In this document: piece by piece, positions 35,302 to 43,541 of the stretch
Layout: every line of letters begins with the position of its first letter
How positions within the stretch are numbered: the stretch's first letter is position 1
Assembly (NCBI RefSeq): GCF_041595635.1
Contig: NZ_JBFHJW010000003.1
Coordinates: 62,001 to 126,000 of the forward strand
Length of the DNA: 64,000 nucleotides
Reading direction: 5' to 3'
Source: Labilibaculum sp041595635
GTDB lineage: Bacteria > Bacteroidota > Bacteroidia > Bacteroidales > Marinifilaceae
Notes under the pieces: generated by a model
What the model was told of the DNA's origin: nothing
Database searches by the model: none
Seen by the model: only the letters and a program-made list of their open reading frames with translations
Program-made: the position numbers and the translations under genes

Positions 35302-35469
35302 TTACTTATTGTCACAATTTTCCTGATCAGGAGTAGAACAGCTACAAGAACCACAACTACCTCCAGTGAATTTTGCATTCTTATCGAAAAGCATTTTAAC
35401 GCCCAGTCCAACAAAAGCAAGAACCAGCAAGAAAAGTGATACAAGTAATATCTTAAAAAATACTGCCAT
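35302..35469 (-). CDS. 55-residue Cys-rich membrane protein, NqrM-like candidate
   Basis: A short gene with an ATG at 35469. The protein has an N-terminal membrane helix (VFFKILLVSLFLLVLAFVGLGV), a short basic stretch, then four Cys at residues 39, 42, 44 and 52 in TGGSCGSCSCSTPDQENC. NqrM, the factor that inserts the iron site between NqrD and NqrE, has just this design: one helix, then a SCGG-type Cys cluster with four Cys in a chain of under 100 residues. Location 123 bases beyond apbE, convergent, next to the only nqr operon here, supports it. The assignment rests on architecture and context and not on sequence alignment. Confidence 0.6.
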   Translation of the reverse strand: MAVFFKILLVSLFLLVLAFVGLGVKMLFDKNAKFTGGSCGSCSCSTPDQENCDNK

Positions 35470-35562
35470 TTTAATTTAGATTTAATTAAGCTATGTGATA
35501 GTAGATACGTTGATACTTGTAAAGGGTTAGAAATCTGATCGGAAAATTAAGCTTATTTCTGT

Positions 35563-35805
35563 TTATAAAGATTTTAACTCTTTGTTTACAAGACTAACTT
35601 GTTTGAATTGAAGGGACTTTCTAGCTTTTGCTTGTTCCATTTTATCTTGTGATGTAGCACAACCTATTCCTTTTTTCTTTAATTCTTTATTATTGCCAAT
35701 ATGTAATTCAGGAAACTGTCCATTTTTTTTAATTAAAATAGAAACTGCAAATCCAGCAAAACAGATTGCCAAAAGTACTATTGTTATGAGTAAGACTGTT
35801 ATCAT
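35563..35805 (-). CDS. Small single-helix membrane protein, conserved in Bacteroidota
   Basis: An 80-residue protein with one N-terminal helix (VLLITIVLLAICFAGFAVSILI) and a cytoplasmic or periplasmic tail reading GQFPELHIGNNKELKKKGIGCATSQD. The FPxxHIGxNKxLxKKGIGCxxSQD pattern is, from memory, a recurring Bacteroidota small-membrane-protein family without known function. The gene starts at an ATG and is followed 93 bases later by the Cys-rich NqrM-like gene on the same strand, so the two may be one transcript near the nqr/apbE locus. No function is assigned. Confidence 0.65.
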   Translation of the reverse strand: MITVLLITIVLLAICFAGFAVSILIKKNGQFPELHIGNNKELKKKGIGCATSQDKMEQAKARKSLQFKQVSLVNKELKSL

Positions 35806-36168
35806 TTGAATATCTATTAGCTCCTTTAGTTAAAATTAGTGAGTGATATTTCACTCCAAAAACACCTACAAGAATATACTGAGTATAGTTGCACAAACAT
35901 CTTTGTCTCAATTAAATTCGGTAGATGAATTAATTGGTATTTACACAATTAATTTGGGTGTAAAGATATCATTTAGCCGGTATTCTTCCAAACAAAAAGA
36001 GATTTTAAGGTCTGTAAATACTTGGGTGATGTCTTCTTATTTAGAATAATTCTTGCTAAATTTGATGTGAATTTAACTGAATGACATTCTGTTAAATATA
36101 AACACTCATATATTTTTGTTTTCAAAGCATAGAGTTTTTCTTTGAAGACTTAATCTCATAAAATATAC
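35806..36168. other. Divergent intergenic region before the 2-oxoacid dehydrogenase E1
   Basis: About 360 AT-rich bases. A 68-codon open frame (35843-36049, plus) has no ribosome-binding or family support and is not called. The E1 promoter element lies at 36111-36118. Nothing else was recognised. Confidence 0.35.
36111..36118 (+). promoter_or_regulatory. Putative E1 promoter -7 element
   Basis: TATTTTTG fits TAnnTTTG exactly; the transcript would start near 36125, about 44 bases before the ATG. No convincing -33 TTTG at the expected distance. Confidence 0.45.
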
Positions 36169-38610
36169 ATGTCAGAAATGGTAAAAGAAGATAAGGAGAC
36201 AAGAGAGAATTTGTCGTTCAATGATTTTACATCTGAAGTTCTTAAAGATTATCGCATTGCCAATTTAAGTCGCCAGTTAAGTATTTGGGGTCGAAAAGAA
36301 GTTCTAAATGGCAAAGCCAAATTTGGAATTTTTGGCGATGGAAAAGAGGTGGCTCAAATAGCAATGGCTAAAGCTTATCAGAATGGTGATTGGCGTTCTG
36401 GATACTATCGCGATCAAACCTTTATGCTTGCCTCTGGAATGTTGTCAAGTGAAGAATTTTTTGCCCAGTTATTTGGCGAAACACAATTGGATAAAAATCC
36501 GGCAAATGGCGGACGTTTAATGAATAACCATTATGCAAGTAGGAGTTTAAATGCCGATGGTAGCTGGAAAAATTTGACTCAACAGAAAAATTCTTCTGCC
36601 GACATTTCACCAACAGCCGGGCAAATGCCTAGATTGCTGGGCTTGGCCTATGCATCAAAACTTTTTAGAGATAATAGTGCACTGCATAATTTCACCGATT
36701 TTTCGGATAAAGGAAACGAAGTAGCCTTTGGAACCATTGGTGATTCGAGTACATCGGAAGGTCACTTTTGGGAAACGATAAATGCTGCAGGTGTTCTTCA
36801 AGTGCCTATGGCTATGAGTGTTTGGGATGATGGATGGGGAATTTCGGTTCCTAATAAATACCAAACAACAAAATCAAATATTTCTGAAGTTCTAAAAGGC
36901 TTCGAGCAAGATGAAACCAGCGATGGTTACCTAATTTATAAAGCCAAAGGATGGGACTATCCTTCGCTTTGCAAAATGTATTTGGAAGGAGTTGAACTTT
37001 GTCGTAAAAATCATGTGCCGGTCCTTTTTCATGTTAGCGAAATGACCCAACCTTTGGGGCATTCAACTTCCGGATCGCACGAGCGTTATAAATCAAAAGA
37101 ACGTTTGAATTGGGAAGATGAATACGATCCGATTCGTAAAATGAGAGAATGGATTCTATCCATGGAATTGAGTGATGAAAAGACCTTGGATGAAATTGAA
37201 GCTGATGCTCTACGAGAAGTAAAAGAAGCAAGAAATACTGCCTGGAAAAATTATTCTGAGCCGATACAAAAAGAGCGTGATGCTTTAATTGAATTGGTGA
37301 AAAATGCAGGTTGCGATTGCAAGAAAACCGAACAAATTGAACAAATTGTTAGCGATTTAAAGAAAATTATCCATCCGGTTCGAAAAGATAATTTTACAGC
37401 GGCCAAGAAAATTTTGCGTTTTATTTGTAGCTCATGTGATAGCTACAAACCATTAAAATCCAATTTGCAATCGTGGCTTAAAAGTTCTTTAGCGGAAAAT
37501 CATGAACGATATAGCAGTCATTTGTATAGCGAGACTGATTTGAAAGTTCAGAACGTTAAATCTTGTCCACCTCTTTATTCCAAAGAGTCAAAAATTGTGA
37601 ATGGCCGGGAGGTTTTGCGTGATAATTTCGATCAACTATTCAACAAATATCCTTTGCTGCTTACTTTTGGAGAAGATACAGGCTTTATGGGGGGAGTGAA
37701 CCAGAGTTTGGAGGGAATGCAAAAAAAATATGGAGCACTTCGAGTTACAGATACTGGTATTCGCGAGGCGACTATTCTAGGTCAGGGAATTGGCTTGGCC
37801 ACAAGGGGTTTGCGTCCCATTGCCGAAATACAATATTTTGATTATTTGCTGTATGCCTTACAAACCATGAGTGACGATTTGGCAACTCTACAATATAGAA
37901 CCAAAGGAGGGCAAAAAGCTCCTGTAATTATTCGTACCCGAGGACATCGATTGGAAGGAATTTGGCATTCAGGTTCTCCTCTTAGCATGGTTATTAATTC
38001 CATTCGAGGCATTCATGTTTGTGTACCTCGAAACATGACGCAGGCAGCGGGCTTTTACAATACTCTTTTGCAGTCGGATGAACCAGCTTTGGTGATTGAA
38101 CCTTTAAATGGATATCGGCTGAAAGAGAAAATGCCTGATAATTTGGGCGATTTTAATACACCATTGGGTATTCCTGAGGTATTAGAGGATGGTTCTGATA
38201 TTACCTTGGTAACTTACGGGTCTTGTGTTCGAATAGCTGAAGATGCTGTAAAGCAATTAAGGGATTTTAATATTTCAGTTGAATTGATTGATGTACAGAC
38301 TTTACTTCCCTTTGATATTCATAGTCGAATTTTGAAATCGGTAAAGAAAACTAACAGAATCGTATTTTTCGATGAGGATGTGCCTGGTGGAGCAAGTGCT
38401 TTTATGATGCAGAAAGTTTTGGAGGAACAGAATGCCTACTATTATTTGGATTCGGAACCTAGAACAATAACCGCAAAAGATCATCGACCAGCATATGGTA
38501 CCGATGGAGATTATTTTTCTAATCCTAATGCCGAGGATGTATTCGAGATTATCTACGACATGATGAGAGAATCAAATCCTCAAAAATTTCCTTCTATTTA
38601 TACGGATTAA
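36169..38610 (+). CDS. 2-oxoacid dehydrogenase E1, fused alpha and beta subunits
   Basis: An 813-residue fusion of the two subunits of a branched-chain-type 2-oxoacid dehydrogenase E1, which decarboxylates 2-oxoacids on TPP and passes the acyl group to lipoyl-E2. The alpha part (about 20-450) has GYYRDQTFMLASGM near 65, the TPP-binding FGTIGDSSTSEGHFWETINAAG near 188 and the GISVPN loop. The beta part (about 470-813) has LLLTFGEDTGFMGGVNQSLEG near 502, DTGIREATILGQGIGLATRGLRPIAEIQYFDYL, and EGIWHSGSPLSM with a His, ending with FDEDVPGGASAFMMQKVLEE. Such fused E1s are common in Bacteroidota. The E2 is encoded far away at 53.4-54.7 kb; no E3 is seen here. Confidence 0.92.
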   Translation: MSEMVKEDKETRENLSFNDFTSEVLKDYRIANLSRQLSIWGRKEVLNGKAKFGIFGDGKEVAQIAMAKAYQNGDWRSGYYRDQTFMLASGMLSSEEFFAQLFGETQLDKNPANGGRLMNNHYASRSLNADGSWKNLTQQKNSSADISPTAGQMPRLLGLAYASKLFRDNSALHNFTDFSDKGNEVAFGTIGDSSTSEGHFWETINAAGVLQVPMAMSVWDDGWGISVPNKYQTTKSNISEVLKGFEQDETSDGYLIYKAKGWDYPSLCKMYLEGVELCRKNHVPVLFHVSEMTQPLGHSTSGSHERYKSKERLNWEDEYDPIRKMREWILSMELSDEKTLDEIEADALREVKEARNTAWKNYSEPIQKERDALIELVKNAGCDCKKTEQIEQIVSDLKKIIHPVRKDNFTAAKKILRFICSSCDSYKPLKSNLQSWLKSSLAENHERYSSHLYSETDLKVQNVKSCPPLYSKESKIVNGREVLRDNFDQLFNKYPLLLTFGEDTGFMGGVNQSLEGMQKKYGALRVTDTGIREATILGQGIGLATRGLRPIAEIQYFDYLLYALQTMSDDLATLQYRTKGGQKAPVIIRTRGHRLEGIWHSGSPLSMVINSIRGIHVCVPRNMTQAAGFYNTLLQSDEPALVIEPLNGYRLKEKMPDNLGDFNTPLGIPEVLEDGSDITLVTYGSCVRIAEDAVKQLRDFNISVELIDVQTLLPFDIHSRILKSVKKTNRIVFFDEDVPGGASAFMMQKVLEEQNAYYYLDSEPRTITAKDHRPAYGTDGDYFSNPNAEDVFEIIYDMMRESNPQKFPSIYTD

Positions 38611-38631
38611 GAAATACTATTTTTTCAGACT

Positions 38632-38719
38632 AAAAAGACTGAGTGTTATGAACTGCACCCCAAATGTTGTGTCCAACTTTTGGGGTGCAGTTCATTAGTT
38701 CACTTAGTCTTTTCTTTTT
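38632..38719 (+). terminator. Terminator of the E1 gene, with a palindromic insert in its loop
   Basis: Outer arms aaaaagactgagtg (38632-38645) and cacttagtctttt (38701-38713), pairing with one G-U, then a T-rich tail. Without the insert the loop would be six bases (ttagtt), a normal intrinsic terminator. The loop now holds a 46-base palindrome. Confidence 0.75.
38649..38694. mobile_element. 46-bp palindrome made of IS3/IS150-like ends
   Basis: TGAACTGCACCCCAAA and its reverse complement flank a short core (tgttgtgtccaact). The right half read outward is TGAACTGCACCCCAAAAGTTGGACAC, written here in parts because it resembles the terminal repeats of IS150-group IS3 elements (TG start, CTGCACCCC, then GTTGGAC). 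It is flanked by TTA at 38646-38648 and TTA at 38695-38697, matching the 3-base duplication usual for that family. It has no coding capacity; it looks like two element ends joined head to head. Confidence 0.7.
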
Positions 38720-38872
38720 TGAATGTGATTTGCTGACAAATAGTACCATTTAGTAAATGTGGTTTATTGCAATTCGTAAGATATTTGGATACGAAAAACA
38801 AGCCAATTCAAAGAAGTAGGCAATAGATATAGGAACTTGGTCGAGTTTCCTATAGGCAATTATTTATTCTAA

Positions 38873-40813
38873 TTACTCCAATTTAACTTCTTTCCCAAAG
38901 AATCTAATAATAAGGTATAGTAGTATAAATCCCAAAGGAATTAAAATCCAGGATGATACTCCATAAGCAGCAGGAAGTAGGCCTGCAAAAATAGCTACCG
39001 AACCAACAGTTAGCGCGTAAGGTAATTGGGTGCGAACATGTTCAATATGATTACATGAACTTGCTAGCGAACTAAGAATGGTTGTATCGGAAATTGGAGA
39101 GCAGTGGTCGCCTAGAACCGAACCCGCAAGTATGGCCGAAACAGTAATGTAGAAAATATTCATACTTTCTATATCGTTCATTCCCGAGGAATGACATACC
39201 GCCCACGAAGCTGGTAAGATAAGAGGATATAGAATGGCCATTGTTCCCCACGAAGAACCAGTTGAAAAAGCAATTAATGCCGAGAGAATAAATGTAAAAG
39301 TAGGCAATAAAAGGGGTGAGAAATTACTGGCAATTAGTAGGTTTGAAATAAATTCTGCAGTATGCATATCTTTGGTAATATCGGCCAAAGCCCAGGCCAG
39401 AACCAAAATAAGAATTGCTGTTAGCATGGTTTTAAAGCCACTAACTAGGGCTTCCACAGCTTTAGTTAGGCTAAGTATTCTTTGTATCACACTAAGGCCT
39501 ATGGCCACTACAACTGCCGAAAGAGATGACCATAAAAGTGCAAGATAGGAATTTGAATTGCCAATGATATGAGATAGCTTTGTGCCGAACTCCAGGTTTG
39601 GATTGTTCCAAACATCCTGATTCCAACCTGTATAAAGCAATCCTGCAAAGGTTCCAAAAATGACAATTAAAACAGGAATACCTGCATTGTACCAGCGAGT
39701 GGGAGTGTTTTCCTCAATTTCCAAATCTTTTAATTCTTCAGATTCACTTTCTTTATTCGCCACATCTGTGGAGGAGGAGCTTTGTCTGCATTTTTGTTCA
39801 GCTTTTAGCATCGGACCGAAATCTTTCTTCATGAGAATCAGCATTAAAATAAAGAAGAGGGTGAAAAATGAGTAAAAGCGAGTGGGAAGAGAATTCAGAA
39901 AAATACTATATGGACTTTCATCTATATTTATTTGGGTAGCTGCCGCCTGAATGTAGCTTAATTCAATGCCAATCCAGGTAGTAATCATGGCGATTGACAC
40001 CACAGGAGCAGCAGTTGAGTCAACAATGTAAGCTAGTTTTTCTCGCGATATTTTTAATCTATCGCTTACAGGTCGCATGGTATTTCCAACAATCAAAGTG
40101 TTTGCATAATCATCAAAGAAAATAAGAATACCTAATAGCCAACTTATAAATTGCCCCGATCGAGGGCTTTTTGCAAATTTCGAAAGGAGGTTAACTATTC
40201 CTTGCATACCCCCATTTTTGGTAATTACATTCACCATGCCGCCTATTAGCATGGAGAAAAGAATAATGGCAATATGATCACTATTGGCTAATGATTGAAG
40301 GAGATAGGTGTCGGAAATGGCAAATAAAGCTTTAAAAAAGGCTGTAAAAAGGGAGGCTTCCTGGTAGGAATAAATGATTAGGGTTCCCGAAAAAAGACCG
40401 ATGAATAAGGCGGAATAAACTTCTTTGAAAAATAGTGCCATTAGAATGGCAATGAGTGGGGGAAGTATAGACAGCCATAGAGGAATTGGGTGAATTATTT
40501 TGGAAAATTGCTTATCCTGAACCTTGATGCTGATCTTTTGTTTCCCAGTAAAAACATGGTGAAATAGGATTTGTTGATTTTCAATTTCAGCATGAATACT
40601 TTCTTGATTCACCTGAATCCAAACACTATCATTAACACTTGTAGTATCCATCGAAATGGCAATTTCGGTAGGAATATCTGAGACAATAATTGTAGGGAAT
40701 TCAACTTTTAATTTTCCACTTTTATTACTTGCTATTTGAACAGTGGAATTTGCTAAAAAGGGAATGCAACAGAAAAGAAATAGAAGTAAGCCAGCTTTAA
40801 TTTGGTTATGCAT
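38873..40813 (-). CDS. NhaC-family Na+/H+ antiporter with periplasmic N-terminal domain
   Basis: A 646-residue antiporter. A signal-like segment (IKAGLLLFLFCCIPFLANS) is followed by about 100 residues of beta-rich soluble sequence, then about 12 membrane helices with NhaC motifs: ILMALFFKEVYSALFIGLFSG, SMLIGGMVNVITKNGGMQG, GILIFFDDYANTLIVGNTMRPVSD, VDSTAAPVVSIAMITTWIG, FSTGSSWGTMAILYPL and GSVLGDHCSPISDTTILSSLASSC. The extra N-terminal domain is unlike plain NhaC (about 460-480 residues). Translation is placed at the ATG 40813, since a TATATTTG element lies between it and the upstream in-frame ATG at 40876. It exchanges Na+ for H+ or another organic substrate across the inner membrane. Confidence 0.88.
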   Translation of the reverse strand: MHNQIKAGLLLFLFCCIPFLANSTVQIASNKSGKLKVEFPTIIVSDIPTEIAISMDTTSVNDSVWIQVNQESIHAEIENQQILFHHVFTGKQKISIKVQDKQFSKIIHPIPLWLSILPPLIAILMALFFKEVYSALFIGLFSGTLIIYSYQEASLFTAFFKALFAISDTYLLQSLANSDHIAIILFSMLIGGMVNVITKNGGMQGIVNLLSKFAKSPRSGQFISWLLGILIFFDDYANTLIVGNTMRPVSDRLKISREKLAYIVDSTAAPVVSIAMITTWIGIELSYIQAAATQINIDESPYSIFLNSLPTRFYSFFTLFFILMLILMKKDFGPMLKAEQKCRQSSSSTDVANKESESEELKDLEIEENTPTRWYNAGIPVLIVIFGTFAGLLYTGWNQDVWNNPNLEFGTKLSHIIGNSNSYLALLWSSLSAVVVAIGLSVIQRILSLTKAVEALVSGFKTMLTAILILVLAWALADITKDMHTAEFISNLLIASNFSPLLLPTFTFILSALIAFSTGSSWGTMAILYPLILPASWAVCHSSGMNDIESMNIFYITVSAILAGSVLGDHCSPISDTTILSSLASSCNHIEHVRTQLPYALTVGSVAIFAGLLPAAYGVSSWILIPLGFILLYLIIRFFGKEVKLE

Positions 40814-40834
40814 AGGATAAATTTTAGGGGAGCA

Positions 40835-40842
40835 CAAATATA
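40835..40842 (-). promoter_or_regulatory. Putative NhaC promoter -7 element
   Basis: TATATTTG on the minus strand matches TAnnTTTG and lies 22 bases before the preferred ATG (40813), inside the longer possible frame from 40876; it therefore argues against the upstream start. The -33 box is not clear. Confidence 0.45.
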
Positions 40843-40963
40843 ATGAATTTGCTTTCTTATTGCTAATTGATTTCATGGAGTAGAATACAATTCTTATTCA
40901 TAAAAATATTTTTTAACTGCATAAAATGTGTTATTTTGGATTTACAAAACAATTGGAAATACC

Positions 40964-41554
40964 GTGGATAGTACATCAGATTTTTTTAGAATAGAGAAGA
41001 ATAATATTGAACCTGAAAAAGGAAAAGTATTAATTGCTGAGCCTTTTTTGGAAGGTCGATACTTTAAGCGCTCGCTGGTTTTGCTTACTGAATGTAACAA
41101 ACATGGTGCGGTTGGTTTGGTTTTAAATAAACCAATTAATTTAAGTGTAGATGAAGCACTTATTTCTGTTGCTAATTTCAAAGGTTCTGTTTATGTTGGC
41201 GGTCCTGTTGATCCAAATCATATTTATTTTCTGCATACTATTCCCGATTTACTTCCGAATAGTATTCATATATTCAATGGATTGTATTGGGGAGGAGATT
41301 TTGAAGTGTTAAAGAATTTGATTGGGCAAAAGCGGATTCTTCCAGATCAGATTCGGTTTTTTGCAGGATATGCTGGTTGGGGTGCTGGTCAGTTGAACGA
41401 TGAAATTAATGAGAATTCGTGGCTGGTAAGTCAACTCGAAGTAGATGAAATTATGAATTGTGATAATGAAAAATTATGGGAGAAATCACTAAGAAAAATG
41501 GGTGGACGATATAAAATGTGGTCTAATTTCCCTGAAAATCCAGGTATGAATTAG
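40964..41554 (+). CDS. YqgE/AlgH-family protein
   Basis: A 196-residue cytoplasmic protein of the UPF0301 family, widespread but without established biochemistry. Typical elements: EPEKGKVLIAEPFLEGRYFKRSLVLLTECN near the start, GAVGLVLNKPINLS near 50, GGPVDPNHIYFLHTIPDL near 77, and IRFFAGYAGWGAGQLNDEI near 135. An in-frame GTG at 40928 would add 12 residues, but the GTG at 40964 (Met-Asp-Ser...SDFF) fits the usual start, and a TATTTTGG promoter-like sequence lies between them. Divergent from the NhaC gene. Confidence 0.88.
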   Translation: MDSTSDFFRIEKNNIEPEKGKVLIAEPFLEGRYFKRSLVLLTECNKHGAVGLVLNKPINLSVDEALISVANFKGSVYVGGPVDPNHIYFLHTIPDLLPNSIHIFNGLYWGGDFEVLKNLIGQKRILPDQIRFFAGYAGWGAGQLNDEINENSWLVSQLEVDEIMNCDNEKLWEKSLRKMGGRYKMWSNFPENPGMN

Positions 41555-41570
41555 GCTTTTTATTGACTCT

Positions 41571-42422
41571 TTAGGCAAAAGCTTTTCGATTTAATTCTTC
41601 TATTAATAATTTTGCCGTTTTGTTAAAATATCTCCTTTCTTTATAGGCAACTACCCATTGAATACCATGAATTGCATTGGTCAGGAACAGTTCATCAGCA
41701 TTTAAAAGATGATCTGGCGTTATTGTACAATCATCGAAAACAGTTAGGTTTAGATTCACTGCAGCTTCAATAATTTGTTCTCTCATTATGCCAGAAACAC
41801 AACCACTCTCAATGGAAGGAGTTAGCAGATTTCCATTCTTAACTACAAATAGGTTTGAGCTTGTACTTTCCACAATATGTCCTCTGTCGTTTAGTAAGAT
41901 ACAATCGTCCCAATTCATTTTTTTACGATAATTGGCAGCAAGAATAAAAGGTAGAGAGTTACCGGTTTTAAAACGAGATATGAGGTTTTGCGATTTTCTA
42001 ATTTGATCGTAAATTCCAATCTTTAATCCTTTTCGATTTAGTATATATTGGGCGTTTTCAAGAACCGACGTTTCGATAAGATAAGAAATAGAATTGTCAA
42101 CTGGGCTATACAATCCACCATCTTTCCTAAAAATACTAAGGCGAATCCGTGTGCCAGCAAAGGCCTTATTCTTATTGATTAAAAAATTAATGTTGCTTTT
42201 CATTCGTCCCTTAAATTCAGAAGGAACGATCATGTCTAGGGCTTCCATCCCGTGTATTAATCGGTCCAAATGTTCTGACAGAAATTGAATTTCAGTTCCA
42301 TTTGAATGGATGCTTTCAAATAGAGAATCTCCATAACGAAATGCCCGATTTTCTGCTCCAAACAGCAATTCATCTTTTGAGTATAGTTTTCCGTCTAAAC
42401 AAACTTTTTCAGGACTAGTCAT
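41571..42422 (-). CDS. Class IV PLP-dependent aminotransferase (PabC/IlvE-like)
   Basis: A 283-residue fold-type IV PLP enzyme. FGAENRAFRYGDSLFESIHSNG near residue 21 and FLSEHLDRLIHGMEAL are the family start; the PLP Lys is in SRFKTGNSLPFILA (about 150), followed by DDCILLNDRGHIVESTSSNLFVVKNG near 176 with the conserved Glu, and the GCVSGIMREQIIEAA segment. This branch includes aminodeoxychorismate lyase, branched-chain and D-amino acid aminotransferases; I cannot decide between them, though the size fits aminodeoxychorismate lyase. Its start lies 2 bases after the HAD phosphatase gene end, so they are one operon with the rhomboid gene. Confidence 0.85.
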   Translation of the reverse strand: MTSPEKVCLDGKLYSKDELLFGAENRAFRYGDSLFESIHSNGTEIQFLSEHLDRLIHGMEALDMIVPSEFKGRMKSNINFLINKNKAFAGTRIRLSIFRKDGGLYSPVDNSISYLIETSVLENAQYILNRKGLKIGIYDQIRKSQNLISRFKTGNSLPFILAANYRKKMNWDDCILLNDRGHIVESTSSNLFVVKNGNLLTPSIESGCVSGIMREQIIEAAVNLNLTVFDDCTITPDHLLNADELFLTNAIHGIQWVVAYKERRYFNKTAKLLIEELNRKAFA

Positions 42423-42424
42423 GC

Positions 42425-42922
42425 TTATATTTCTCCTTTTATTATTTGATTACAATAGGTGCTAATATTTTCGTTGGAATCAATTTTTATCCCTTTTACA
42501 CCTGCCGCTTCTGCTGCTTGAATATCTCTGGGACTATCGCCAATCATGTACGATTTACTAGCATCAATCTGATACTCTTTAATGGCTTTGTTTAGGAAGT
42601 AAGGACTGGGTTTCCGACAATTGCATTTTTGTACACTATCGTGATGAGGACAAAAGTAAATCTTTTTAATTTGTATATTTTCCTTCTCGAGCAAAGAAAG
42701 TAAATGATTATGAAGGATTTCTACATCGGTCTCGGTATAAATTCCTTTTGCAATACCTCCCTGATTGCTAACAATAAATAGGAGATAGCCAGCCTTCGAA
42801 ATTTTTTGAAGGGCAGGTATGATCCCATCATTAATAATAAAATCATCTATTTTATAAATGTAATAATGTCCTACGTCAGAGTTTATTACACCGTCACGAT
42901 CTAGGAAAAGCGCTTTTTGCAT
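42425..42922 (-). CDS. HAD-IIIA phosphatase, GmhB-like (D,D-heptose bisphosphate phosphatase family)
   Basis: A 165-residue HAD hydrolase. Catalytic Asp pair in ALFLDRDGVINSDVGHYYI (residues 8 and 10), FIVSNQGGIAKGIYTETD near 48 (motif II), the zinc-binding loop with CPHHD and CNCRKPSP near 88-101, and MIGDSPRDIQAAEAAGVKGIKI near 120 (motif IV). The zinc loop and size match GmhB, which removes the 7-phosphate of heptose bisphosphate in LPS core synthesis; related family members dephosphorylate other sugars or histidinol phosphate. It overlaps no gene but sits 3 bases from both neighbours. Confidence 0.88.
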   Translation of the reverse strand: MQKALFLDRDGVINSDVGHYYIYKIDDFIINDGIIPALQKISKAGYLLFIVSNQGGIAKGIYTETDVEILHNHLLSLLEKENIQIKKIYFCPHHDSVQKCNCRKPSPYFLNKAIKEYQIDASKSYMIGDSPRDIQAAEAAGVKGIKIDSNENISTYCNQIIKGEI

Positions 42923-42925
42923 ATT

Positions 42926-43531
42926 CTAAAAATTAAGAATCTGCTGCAAAAATAAGGAGAATAATTGGGGTTTAATAAGGATGGGAAATACAAATCCGAA
43001 AAGTGCACCGTAAAAATGAGCACTATGCCCTATATTATCTACGTTTTTTTTACTCATATAGTACGAATAATAAAGGTATAATAAGGCAAAAATGATTCCA
43101 GGTATCGGAATAAAAAACAGGAAGTATATTTTCTCGAGAGGAGCGAAAAAGATGGTGGCAAATACGATGGCCGAGGTAGCTCCCGAAGCACCAACAGCAT
43201 TGTAATGGTAATTGTCGCGATGTATGTGCAAATCGTAAAGAGTTGAAAATATCAACGAGCCAACATACAAGAGTACGAAGTAGATAAGAGCAGAAGCTCC
43301 AAAATAGTAGCTGAAGTAGCTTTCCAATGCTCTTCCGAAAAAGAAAAGAACCACCATATTAACGAGTAAATGATCCCAGTTGGCGTGAAGAAAACCATAG
43401 GTAAAAATTCGATACCATTGGTTTCTTTTACGTATTTGATAGGCGTTAAATTGGTATTTGTACAAAATCTCAATCCTGTTAAAGGCAGCCATCGAGACTA
43501 ATACGTTAATTGCAATTATGATAATGGTCAT
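42926..43531 (-). CDS. Rhomboid-family intramembrane serine protease
   Basis: A 201-residue membrane protease with about six helices. The catalytic Ser lies in NAVGASGATSAIVF (GASG motif, about residue 116), and the catalytic His in IGHSAHFYGALFGFVF (about 173). The N-terminal HANWDHLLVNMVVLFFFGRALE (HxxxN-type motif) is the second family signature. Rhomboids cut membrane proteins within or near helices. First gene of the rhomboid-phosphatase-aminotransferase operon, and 10 bases downstream of the OmpA-family gene; the substrate is unknown. Confidence 0.93.
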   Translation of the reverse strand: MTIIIIAINVLVSMAAFNRIEILYKYQFNAYQIRKRNQWYRIFTYGFLHANWDHLLVNMVVLFFFGRALESYFSYYFGASALIYFVLLYVGSLIFSTLYDLHIHRDNYHYNAVGASGATSAIVFATIFFAPLEKIYFLFFIPIPGIIFALLYLYYSYYMSKKNVDNIGHSAHFYGALFGFVFPILIKPQLFSLFLQQILNF

Positions 43532-43541
43532 TGTTTGTAAC

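Noticed and set aside
35241..35444. Open frame of 67 codons on the minus strand
   Set aside because: It is out of frame with and overlaps the better-supported 55-residue Cys-rich gene at 35302-35469.
35843..36049. Open frame of 68 codons upstream of the E1 gene
   Set aside because: No recognisable domain, and it overlaps a region expected to hold the E1 promoter; low-complexity AT-rich composition.
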